From Acidobacteriota bacterium (GTDB taxonomy: Bacteria > Acidobacteriota > Blastocatellia > Pyrinomonadales > Pyrinomonadaceae), in NCBI GenBank assembly GCA_029777145.1, contig JAKOSS010000389.1, forward strand, positions 1-11,026: a stretch of 11,026 nt of DNA, in the 5' to 3' direction. The translations under genes and the position numbers were made by a program. Under the pieces are notes generated by a model. The model had not been told where the DNA came from and did not search any database. It was given only the letters and a program-made list of their open reading frames with translations. The number at the start of each line of letters is the position of its first letter. Position 1 is the stretch's first letter. Below are positions 1 through 6,315 of this stretch, one piece after another.

Positions 1-110
1 AGTTTGAGAAAAGGCCCGAAGACGTAAAGCGGCGAAGTCGCCGGATCGCCCCCGCCGGCGAGCGCGCCCTCGAATGAGTTTGATAATTTGCGGGAAATCG
101 TTGCAGCCAT
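1..110 (-). CDS. N-terminal fragment of a minus-strand protein, possibly a membrane permease (incomplete)
   Basis: An ATG read on the minus strand at 110-108 opens a frame that stays open to the left edge, giving 36 codons. The protein begins MAATISRKLSNSFEGALAG, continues with a Gly-Gly-Gly-Asp-Pro-Ala-Thr-Ser-Pro stretch at about residues 19-27, and then LYVFGPFLK. The Gly/Pro-rich loop followed by a hydrophobic, aromatic run looks like the cytoplasmic lead-in to a first membrane helix. I recall similar starts in acidobacterial proteins annotated as amino acid (APC-type) permeases, but that is memory and 36 residues cannot establish it. No Shine-Dalgarno sequence precedes the ATG. A -10 box (TAAAAT) ends six bases before it, which suggests a leaderless message. 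The fragment does not resemble the repeat-derived frames to its right. Confidence 0.62.
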   Translation of the reverse strand, partial: MAATISRKLSNSFEGALAGGGDPATSPLYVFGPFLK

Positions 111-116
111 GTGGAT

Positions 117-145
117 ATTTTAGGGGAAAAACGCGCGGAGGTTGA
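117..145 (-). promoter_or_regulatory. Putative promoter for a leaderless transcript
   Basis: On the minus strand TAAAAT (122-117, 5/6 to the sigma70 -10 consensus) lies 17 bases downstream of a weak -35 candidate TCAACC (145-140, 3/6). If the last base of the -10 box is position -7, then +1 falls at 110, the A of the ATG. This fits the missing ribosome binding site. The call rests on the -10 box and its exact spacing, because the -35 match is poor. Confidence 0.4.
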
Positions 146-184
146 GTTCGGGAGGAACGATTTCTTCGCGTCGTGTGGCTTCAC

Positions 185-250
185 AATGCAGAGCCTGCGC
201 GAAGTAAGTGGGCACTTCGAAATGCAGAGCCCCGCACGACGTAAGGGGGC
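185..250 (+). repeat. Two diverged tandem copies of a ~29-bp unit
   Basis: AATGCAGAGCC occurs at 185-195 and 221-231. Each copy is followed by a related tail, GCGCGAAGTAAGTGGGC in the first and GCACGACGTAAGGGGGC in the second. The period is 36 bp, and the tails differ by three substitutions plus a shift of one base. The unit looks like a dispersed intergenic repeat rather than coding sequence. Confidence 0.65.
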
Positions 251-252
251 GC

Positions 253-270
253 GATCGCGGGAGCGATCGA
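253..270 (+). repeat. 18-bp dispersed direct repeat, copy 1
   Basis: GATCGCGGGAGCGATCGA directly follows the second tandem unit. It recurs at 490-507 with one difference. It also contains the imperfect inverted pair GATCGC/GCGATC around a GGGA centre. Confidence 0.55.
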
Positions 271-406
271 AATTCGAACAGGGTGGGGATACGTCATGCG
301 GGCGGAAATGCGATTTGGGTGATCAGTGCGGACTTAAACAGTGATTGGTCCGCCGGCGGGCCCGCTGCTATCGCTAAATCGCGTGCTCCGCAGGCTCGAA
401 GAATGT

Positions 407-450
407 CCATGCCAGTTTTCGAGTTTTCGAGTGAAAACAATAAGGCATGG
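407..450. other. Nested stem-loop in the intergenic region
   Basis: Outer arms CCATGCC (407-413) and GGCATGG (444-450) enclose inner arms GTTTTC (423-428) and GAAAAC (433-438) with a GAGT loop. TTTTCGAG is also directly repeated at 416-423 and 424-431. No U-tract follows on either strand, so it does not look like an intrinsic terminator. It could be a structured RNA segment, or a cruciform or protein-binding site. Confidence 0.4.
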
Positions 451-489
451 ATAATTCACAGATTCAAAAAATGGCCGAGAGTGCTATGA

Positions 490-507
490 GATCGCGGGAG
501 CGGTCGA
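490..507 (+). repeat. 18-bp dispersed direct repeat, copy 2
   Basis: GATCGCGGGAGCGGTCGA matches the sequence at 253-270 at 17 of 18 positions in the same orientation. It sits just beyond the tail of the minus-strand composite element that begins at 711. Confidence 0.55.
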
Positions 508-534
508 TTTACCTTAGCGGGGGGAGTGAATCCA

Positions 535-711
535 CGGACCGATCGCATTGGGAACTGGGATTTCGGATTGCAGATTCTTCTAGCGGTTGATTTCCGGTCA
601 CCGTGAGGCCCGGCCGTCAACAAGTCGCGGGGCGACGGCACCATGTAGCCGTGGCGCGTAAGCCCACGGAATATCGCGCAACAGATTCCAGTGAGTCGCG
701 TCAGCGACGAC
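535..711 (-). repeat. Composite intergenic repeat, copy A (minus orientation)
   Basis: Read on the minus strand from 711, the element shows GTCGTCGCT, CGCGACTC, a CCGTGG...CCACGG hairpin (669-664 with 654-649), TGCCGTCGC, CGCGACT, TTGACG, and then an A/C-rich array containing GCAATCCGAAATCCC (about 575-555). The same blocks occur in the same order on the plus strand at 792-955, at roughly three quarters identity by eye over the 105-bp core. It is not coding by any signal I can see. It could be a non-autonomous mobile element, a REP-like element or a structured RNA. Confidence 0.6.
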
Positions 712-714
712 AAA

Positions 715-744
715 CCGAATTTCGAATTTGGATTTTGGATTGGG
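715..744 (-). repeat. AATCC/GATTT-type degenerate simple array
   Basis: The plus strand reads as overlapping variants of GAATTTCG, GAATTTGG and GATTTTGGATTGGG. The minus strand translates as Asn-Pro-Lys-Ser-Lys-Phe-Glu-Ile-Arg. Related arrays lie at about 555-580, 909-955, 1044-1066 and 1240-1262. This one sits between the heads of the two composite elements. Confidence 0.6.
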
Positions 745-791
745 CCGACACTCAGGCGTTATGCGTTCACGGTTGACACCGCTCACTGTCC

Positions 792-955
792 GTCGTCGCT
801 CGCGCGACTCGGGGATCCTTTTTCATGCCGTACCGTGGACTGACGTCCACGGCTAGTCCGATGCCGTCGCTTCGCGACTCATTGACGTCCGAGCCCGACG
901 TTGAGCGAATGAAAATCCGCAATCCCAAATATCCCAAATCCCAATTCCGAATTAA
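792..955 (+). repeat. Composite intergenic repeat, copy B (plus orientation)
   Basis: This is the inverted partner of the element at 535-711. In order it shows GTCGTCGCT, CGCGACTC, a perfect 8-bp hairpin CCGTGGAC (833-840) / GTCCACGG (845-852) with loop TGAC, GATGCCGTCGC, TCGCGACT, ATTGACGTCCG, and a terminal array with GCAATCCCAAATATCCC. Copies A and B face head to head with about 80 bp between them. In copy B the hairpin is perfect; in copy A only the outer CCGTGG/CCACGG arms are kept. Confidence 0.6.
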
Positions 956-1043
956 GTTAAGGCCTATTTCAATCGCGGCGACTGCCAGCGGGAAAGCAAG
1001 CGACAGCTTACGCCCTCGCGCGCCCGCGCGATCACATTTTCAT

Positions 1044-1066
1044 TACGGATTTTGGATTTCGGATTC
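1044..1066 (-). repeat. AATCC/GATTT-type degenerate simple array
   Basis: The plus strand reads TACGGATTTTGGATTTCGG followed by ATTC. The minus strand translates as Asn-Pro-Lys-Ser-Lys-Ile-Arg-Asn. It belongs to the same family as the arrays beside the composite elements, but no CCGTGG hairpin core adjoins it. Confidence 0.5.
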
Positions 1067-1092
1067 GATGGTGCACGTGAAGCCGACCGAGC

Positions 1093-1302
1093 CATTCGCA
1101 GGTCAGGACGAGGCGCTCTGCGCCCGCTGATTTCCACAATTTTCGCTTTCAGCGACAGGGTTCCTTTCCGCGCACGCACCCGAGGATCGCTTCGCTTCAC
1201 CTCGGGCTTTTAGAATCTATCGCCTTCGGCAAACTCATCGGTTCCGGATCTCGAATTTCCGGCGAACGCGGGCACAGAGCGCCTCTTCCTGACCTGCGAA
1301 TG
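1093..1302. repeat. 210-bp element bounded by 35-bp inverted repeats
   Basis: The left arm (1093-1127) starts CATTCGCAGGTCAGGA and ends GCGCTCTGCGCCCGC. The right arm (1268-1302) is its reverse complement at 33 of 35 positions; the two differences are at 1109 and 1121. Similarity stops abruptly at both ends of the arms. The 140-bp interior carries a terminator-like hairpin (1179-1210) and one degenerate GATCTCGAATTTCC array, with no credible open frame. The arms are far better conserved than the other repeats here. The element could be a miniature inverted-repeat element, two facing copies of a dispersed repeat, or a long-stem RNA. No target-site duplication is evident at the flanks. Confidence 0.7.
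1179..1210 (+). terminator. Terminator-like hairpin inside the inverted-repeat element
   Basis: CCCGAGG (1179-1185) pairs with CCTCGGG (1200-1206) around a 14-base loop, and CTTTTAG follows on the plus strand. The short U-run makes it a plausible but weak intrinsic terminator for plus-strand transcription. No gene lies upstream on that strand. Confidence 0.35.
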
Positions 1303-1303
1303 T

Positions 1304-1352
1304 CTTGACCGTATTGAACTGAATTAGCGGTCAAGTCATTTATTTCAATACG
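1304..1352. other. Two interleaved inverted repeats (pseudoknot-like)
   Basis: CTTGACCG (1304-1311) pairs with CGGTCAAG (1328-1335), and CGTATTGAA (1310-1318) pairs with TTCAATACG (1344-1352). Both pairs are perfect, and their order is A-B-A'-B', so as RNA they could form an H-type pseudoknot or two alternative hairpins. The block starts two bases after the right inverted-repeat arm and ends just before the aminotransferase terminator. It could act in an RNA 3' end or be a remnant of repeat insertion. Confidence 0.4.
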
Positions 1353-1362
1353 AAGTTACGAC

Positions 1363-1400
1363 GAACGCCGCGGAAAGTAAACACTTTTCCCGCGGCGTTC
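1363..1400 (-). terminator. Strong hairpin after the aminotransferase gene
   Basis: GAACGCCGCGG (1363-1373) pairs with CCGCGGCGTTC (1390-1400) over 11 bp, and the stem can extend through AAAG/CTTT with a bulge. It lies 17 bp beyond the aminotransferase stop codon. On the minus strand the hairpin is followed by GTCGTAACTTCG, which has no real U-tract. It may therefore protect the 3' end of the message or terminate inefficiently. Confidence 0.6.
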
Positions 1401-1416
1401 CGGATTGTCGAACGGT

Positions 1417-2772
1417 TTAGTAGGAAGCCTTGATCGCGTCCTCGAAGATCTCGAGCGCGACGTCGGCGTTCTCCTTCGTCAGGATCAGCGGCGGCGACCA
1501 GCGGATCGTGCTCGTGCCGCAGCCGAGAATGATCAGGCCGCGTTCGAAACAGGCCATCTCGACGCGGTCGCGGAGAGCCGCATCGGGTTTGAGCGAAGTC
1601 TTGTCGGTGACGAATTCGACGCCGAGCATCAGTCCGAGCCCGCGGACGTCGCCGACGCACTCGTATTTGTCCTTCAAGCGCTCGAGTCCCGCCCGGAGAT
1701 ACGCACCGACGCTCGCCGCGTTCTCGACCAATCCGCCCTCGAGCAGTTCGATCGTCTTCATCGCGGCGGCGATGCAGACCGGGTTTCCGCCGAACGTCGA
1801 GGCGTGCGCGCCCTTGTGCCAGTCCATGATCTCGGCCCGCGCGACGCAGGCGCCGATCGGAAGGCCCGAGGCGATGCCCTTCGCGAGGCACATGATGTCG
1901 GCCTTGACGCCGTCGTGATGGTCGAGCGCGAACATCTTGCCGGTGCGGCCCATTCCGGACTGCACCTCGTCGACGATCAGCATGATGCCGTTCTCGTCGC
2001 AGATCCGGCGGAGTTCCTTGACGAACGACGTCGGCGCGGGAACGTATCCGCCCTCGCCCTGGACGACCTCAAGAATGATCCCGGCGACTTCTTCCGGTGG
2101 CGTCGTGGTCTTGAACAGACGATTCTCGATCCAGTTGATGACGTCGCGCGAGACCTTTTCGGCGTCGCACGGCATGTCGTCCGCGAAATGCCTGAATTTG
2201 TTCGGATACGGGACGTGGACGACGTCGAGCGCCTGGCGCATGAATCCGAGCCGCTGCGCTTTCTTCGACGACGTCAGCGACAACGCTCCGAGCGTGCGGC
2301 CGTGGAACGATCCGAAGAACGAAATGAACTTTTGCCGGCGCGTGTGGTACATCGCCAGTTTCAGCGCGGTCTCGATCGCTTCGGCGCCCGAATTCGCGAA
2401 GTGCGTCTTTGTCGGGCCTTCGATCGGGCAGATCTCGCTCAGTTTCTTGCCGAGTTCCGGCATGTGCCGGTAGTAAAAGTCGGTGCCGCAAAGATGGATC
2501 AGTCGCTGCGCCTGATCGGTGATCGCGGCGACGATCTCGGGATGGCAATGTCCCGTCGAACAGACGGCGACGCCGGCGTTGCAGTCGAGAAAGACGTTGC
2601 CGTCGGCGTCCTCGATCCAAACGCCGCTCGCGCGCTCGGCGACGAGTTTGTAATCCGGACGCGGATAGCTCGGCGTGACCCAATTGGCATCGGCCTCGAC
2701 GATCGCGCGGGCGTTCGGTCCGGGAAGTTCGGTCTTGATGACCGGTTTCTGAATATCGGTTGTAGGTGTCAT
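1417..2772 (-). CDS. Class III PLP-dependent aminotransferase (acetylornithine/4-aminobutyrate group)
   Basis: This 451-residue protein is a fold-type I, class III aminotransferase, expected to be a cytosolic dimer that moves an amino group between an amino donor and a 2-oxo acid. Visible marks are STGHCHPE (72-79), the cofactor-phosphate loop NSGAEA (127-132), FHGRT (156-160), the cofactor-contacting DEVQSGMGRTG (268-278), the Schiff-base lysine in LAKG (Lys298), and TFGGNP (326-331). Length and motif order are complete. The N-terminal block WVTPSYPRPDYKLVAERA resembles a subgroup known from archaea that includes 4-aminobutyrate aminotransferases, ArgD-like enzymes and broad-substrate amino acid racemases, so the substrate is undecided. 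The ATG has a good ribosome site, GAGGAGA (2783-2777). The gene stands alone between a hairpin terminator and its own promoter. No arginine or GABA genes flank it. Confidence 0.93.
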   Translation of the reverse strand: MTPTTDIQKPVIKTELPGPNARAIVEADANWVTPSYPRPDYKLVAERASGVWIEDADGNVFLDCNAGVAVCSTGHCHPEIVAAITDQAQRLIHLCGTDFYYRHMPELGKKLSEICPIEGPTKTHFANSGAEAIETALKLAMYHTRRQKFISFFGSFHGRTLGALSLTSSKKAQRLGFMRQALDVVHVPYPNKFRHFADDMPCDAEKVSRDVINWIENRLFKTTTPPEEVAGIILEVVQGEGGYVPAPTSFVKELRRICDENGIMLIVDEVQSGMGRTGKMFALDHHDGVKADIMCLAKGIASGLPIGACVARAEIMDWHKGAHASTFGGNPVCIAAAMKTIELLEGGLVENAASVGAYLRAGLERLKDKYECVGDVRGLGLMLGVEFVTDKTSLKPDAALRDRVEMACFERGLIILGCGTSTIRWSPPLILTKENADVALEIFEDAIKASY

Positions 2773-2861
2773 GGTTTCTCCTCAAAAACGTTCAAATGAA
2801 ATGACGAAATTGCCCATCGGCAAACCCATGGGAGACGTGATTTTGAGAAGAGGGAATTAGT

Positions 2862-2883
2862 CGCCCGCGAAAAGGCTCGGGCG
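2862..2883. other. Hairpin in the aminotransferase 5' leader
   Basis: CGCCCG (2862-2867) and CGGGCG (2878-2883) can form a 6-bp GC stem within the ~155-base leader between the predicted start site near 2927 and the ATG at 2772. No U-tract follows on the minus strand, so attenuation is not clearly indicated. I recognise no known riboswitch in the leader. Confidence 0.25.
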
Positions 2884-2923
2884 TTTGATCGAAGGTCTGA
2901 GTTTTGCTTCCGATCGCGGCGTC

Positions 2924-2942
2924 ATTACACCGTAATATAGCA
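2924..2942 (-). promoter_or_regulatory. Extended -10 promoter for the aminotransferase with overlapping palindrome
   Basis: On the minus strand TGC (2942-2940) precedes TATATT (2939-2934), an extended -10 element with 5/6 matches in the hexamer. No good -35 is visible, as expected for this promoter type. The palindrome ATTAC-ACC-GTAAT (2924-2936) covers the -10 and the predicted start near 2927, so a repressor site is possible. The promoter begins only a few bases beyond the ompH-like gene's terminator. Confidence 0.45.
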
Positions 2943-2947
2943 AAAGA

Positions 2948-2980
2948 GCGGGCGGTCAGAAAAGTTCGCTCTCCGCCCGC
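2948..2980 (-). terminator. Intrinsic terminator of the OmpH-like gene
   Basis: GCGGGCGG (2948-2955) pairs with CCGCCCGC (2973-2980), a perfect 8-bp GC-rich stem with a 17-base loop. On the minus strand it is followed by TCTTTTGC. It lies 12 bp past the stop codon of the upstream gene, which supports Rho-independent termination. Confidence 0.7.
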
Positions 2981-2992
2981 GGGCCGAATACG

Positions 2993-3559
2993 TCACGGCT
3001 TCGTCGCCGGCAGTGCATTGAAATACGCAATGAATTCCTTCGTTACGTTTGCCTTGTCGTCTCCGAGCGCGATAAGTAGTCCGTTTTGGTCGCGCGCCAC
3101 GTCGAAGATGACGGTGTAACCTTTCTGCTTGGCGAAATCCGTGATCGCCTTGCTGATCGCTTCAACGACCGGTGGCAGGATCGTTTGACGGCTGCTGGCC
3201 AGTTTGGCGTTGGCGTTGTCGGTCTTGAATTTGATGTCCCGCTTGAGTTGCTCGGCTTGGTCGACCTTCGCGTTGAACGTTCTCGGATCTACGGGCACTT
3301 TCTCGTTCTGAGCCTGCAAAGCCTGAATTTCCTTTCCGAGCGCGGTCAGGCGATCGTTGAGCGTCTGCAATTCCTTTCGATCAGGTTCGACCGAAGCGTC
3401 GACCGCTTTTAGCGCCGCGATAAACTTCGTGATCCCGGTTTTCTCGTCCCTGAATTCGTCAGAATCGACGATCGCGATCTTGGTCGCCGTCGCCTGCGCC
3501 GAAACCGCCGCCGCAAGTGCGCATACGATGAATAGTAGAAGGCCAAATCTCTGAAACAT
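2993..3559 (-). CDS. OmpH/Skp family periplasmic chaperone
   Basis: The 188-residue protein has a Sec signal peptide (MFQRFGLLLFIVCALAAAVS; cleavage probably near residues 21-24). A short beta segment TKIAIVDSDEF (about 26-36) follows, then a long Lys/Glu/Gln-rich helical stretch (about 55-125) expected to form the coiled-coil tentacles. The protein ends in a strand-rich part with YTVIFDVARDQNGLLIALG (about 148-166). This beta-helix-hairpin-beta order is that of Skp/OmpH, trimeric holdases that carry unfolded outer-membrane proteins across the periplasm. Length is slightly above the E. coli protein. The start is set by AAAGGAGAT (3575-3567), about eight bases from the ATG. Unlike many OmpH genes it is not next to bamA or lpxD, so its client range cannot be inferred from neighbours. 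A terminator follows, so it is probably monocistronic. Confidence 0.85.
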   Translation of the reverse strand: MFQRFGLLLFIVCALAAAVSAQATATKIAIVDSDEFRDEKTGITKFIAALKAVDASVEPDRKELQTLNDRLTALGKEIQALQAQNEKVPVDPRTFNAKVDQAEQLKRDIKFKTDNANAKLASSRQTILPPVVEAISKAITDFAKQKGYTVIFDVARDQNGLLIALGDDKANVTKEFIAYFNALPATKP

Positions 3560-3610
3560 ATAAATTATCTCCTTTGAATCGTGCCGGCGAACAGGGCCGG
3601 GAACTCGCTA

Positions 3611-3655
3611 TCAGGTTTTCGGGATCAACCGATCCCGGCAGGTGGTTGAACCTGA
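3611..3655. other. Nested palindrome between the divergent ompH-like and yyaL-like genes
   Basis: Outer arms TCAGGTT (3611-3617) and AACCTGA (3649-3655) enclose inner arms CGGGATC (3620-3626) and GATCCCG (3631-3637) with an AACC loop. CAACC (3626-3630) can alternatively pair with GGTTG (3644-3648). The structure lies 52 bp upstream of the ompH-like start, so it may be a structured leader of that message or an operator shared by the two genes. No convincing promoter hexamers were found for either gene in this interval. Confidence 0.4.
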
Positions 3656-3748
3656 GATGCTCTTTGCATGATACGGGTTTGATGGGGTTCGCGAAAGTGA
3701 TCCGTCGAATCTTTGCGTGGAGCGGTCCGGCATGAAACAATTGTCGCC

Positions 3749-5794
<2,046 letters not shown>

Positions 5795-5799
5795 GAAAA

Positions 5800-5823
5800 G
5801 GCCGCCAACACAGGCGGCCCTTT
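5800..5823. terminator. Bidirectional terminator between convergent genes
   Basis: GGCCGCC (5800-5806) and GGCGGCC (5813-5819) form a perfect 7-bp GC stem with loop AACACA. On the plus strand CTTTCG follows. On the minus strand the stem runs into TTTTCTTATT, the better U-tract. It lies five bases after the yyaL-like stop and about 20 bases after the stop of the opposing lipoprotein gene, so it can serve both. Confidence 0.7.
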
Positions 5824-5843
5824 CGATCCCTTGGTCGACCGAC

Positions 5844-6125
5844 TTATTTGTCGCTCGACATCTTGTTGGCAGCTTCCTTAACGGTGTTGACCGCCGTGTT
5901 GGTCGCTTCTTTCGTCGTGTTCGCCGCGTTTGAGGCGGTGTTCGAAACGGTGTTCGCGGCTTCCTTGGTCGCGTTCACGGCCGAATTGGTCGCTTCCTTG
6001 GCGGTGTTCGCCGCGTTCGTCGCCGTGTTGGTCGCTTTGTTGGCCATGTTGCCGGCCGAATCGTTGCACGCGAACGAAAGAACGCCGAGCGCAAGAATAG
6101 CCGAAAGTCCTAAGATTTTCTTCAT
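5844..6125 (-). CDS. Small lipoprotein with LEA-like 11-residue repeats
   Basis: The 93-residue product starts with MKKILGLSAILALGVLSFAC, a lipoprotein-type signal peptide with the acceptor cysteine at 20. The residue at -3 is Ser, so the lipobox is imperfect. The mature chain is almost entirely Ala, Asn, Thr, Ser, Val, Lys and Glu, with no aromatic residue. It shows 11-residue units: ATNTATNAANT (31-41), AKEATNSAVNA (42-52), TKEAANTVSNT (53-63), then a 7-residue ASNAANT (64-70), TKEATNTAVNT (71-81) and a partial VKEAANKM. The Lys-Glu pairs recur at 43, 54, 72 and 83. This resembles group 3 LEA or apolipoprotein-like right-handed helical repeats, so an extended surface-lying or periplasmic helix is likely. 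The function is unknown; stress protection or envelope spacing is a guess. The ribosome site is CAGGAG (6143-6138). The neighbouring lipoprotein gene upstream shares its signal-peptide design. Confidence 0.8.
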   Translation of the reverse strand: MKKILGLSAILALGVLSFACNDSAGNMANKATNTATNAANTAKEATNSAVNATKEAANTVSNTASNAANTTKEATNTAVNTVKEAANKMSSDK

Positions 6126-6203
6126 GTAGTTACTCTTCTCCTGTTTGCAAAGTTGTAGAACTTAAAGTCTAGGTAAAGCAATTCCGATTTTTGGAATAGA
6201 GGC

Positions 6204-6233
6204 ACTATAGAGGCTTGGCCGCATTTTAGTCAA
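6204..6233 (-). promoter_or_regulatory. Near-consensus sigma70 promoter of the LEA-like lipoprotein gene
   Basis: On the minus strand TTGACT (6233-6228, 5/6) and TATAGT (6209-6204, 5/6) are separated by 18 bases. The predicted start is near 6197, giving a leader of about 72 bases before the ATG at 6125. The good match suggests strong housekeeping expression. Confidence 0.65.
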
Positions 6234-6265
6234 TAGCGAGAATTGCTCACCGGCCGCAAAAACAA

Positions 6266-6293
6266 AAACACGCTGCCCGAAGACAGCGTGTTT
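6266..6293 (-). terminator. UUCG-capped intrinsic terminator of the second lipoprotein gene
   Basis: AAACACGCTG (6266-6275) pairs with CAGCGTGTTT (6284-6293). Read on the minus strand the loop TCTTCGGG closes further, through U-G and C-G pairs, onto a UUCG tetraloop, giving a 12-bp stem. It is followed by TTGTTTTTG. The structure lies about 22 bases past the stop codon and insulates the downstream lipoprotein gene, which has its own promoter. Confidence 0.85.
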
Positions 6294-6315
6294 GTTCGCC
6301 TAAATGGCGCCTAAA

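Larger units (their letters stand above)
111..1362. other. Gene-free, repeat-rich intergenic region
   Basis: About 1.25 kb separate the left-edge gene from the aminotransferase terminator. Open frames here are short, overlap on both strands, lack Shine-Dalgarno sequences and match no family I know. Their translations contain runs such as Asn-Pro-Lys-Ser/Tyr and Arg-Gly-Leu-Thr, which come from repeated DNA rather than conserved proteins. The stretch holds tandem repeats, an inverted pair of composite elements, a 210-bp element with long inverted ends and several hairpins, listed separately. It is probably a graveyard or landing zone of small non-coding repeats and may contain structured RNAs. 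Confidence 0.7.

Noticed and set aside
185..507. Possible CRISPR array
   Set aside because: Only two diverged units with a 36-bp period are present, there are no regular spacers, and no cas genes occur in the window.
456..1200. Short open frames giving Arg-Gly-Leu-Thr and Asn-Pro-Lys-Ser peptides
   Set aside because: The shared peptides come from shared non-coding repeats on both strands. No ribosome sites and no independent conservation are visible.
1093..1302. Insertion sequence with a transposase
   Set aside because: The 140-bp interior cannot encode a transposase and no flanking duplication is visible, so I list it only as an inverted-repeat element.
1405..2799. Long plus-strand open frame (464 codons) antisense to the aminotransferase
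   Set aside because: It mirrors the codon bias of the minus-strand gene, is rich in Arg, Asp and Val as expected of a GC-rich shadow frame, and has no domain. The minus frame has the full set of family motifs.
2773..2927. Riboswitch in the aminotransferase leader
   Set aside because: Only a short GC hairpin and a partial CCCAT repeat are visible; no known riboswitch core motif is recognisable.
3713..3748. TTG start for the DUF255 protein, 12 codons upstream
   Set aside because: The added residues have no family character and no Shine-Dalgarno sequence supports the TTG; the ATG at 3749 gives the usual family N-terminus.
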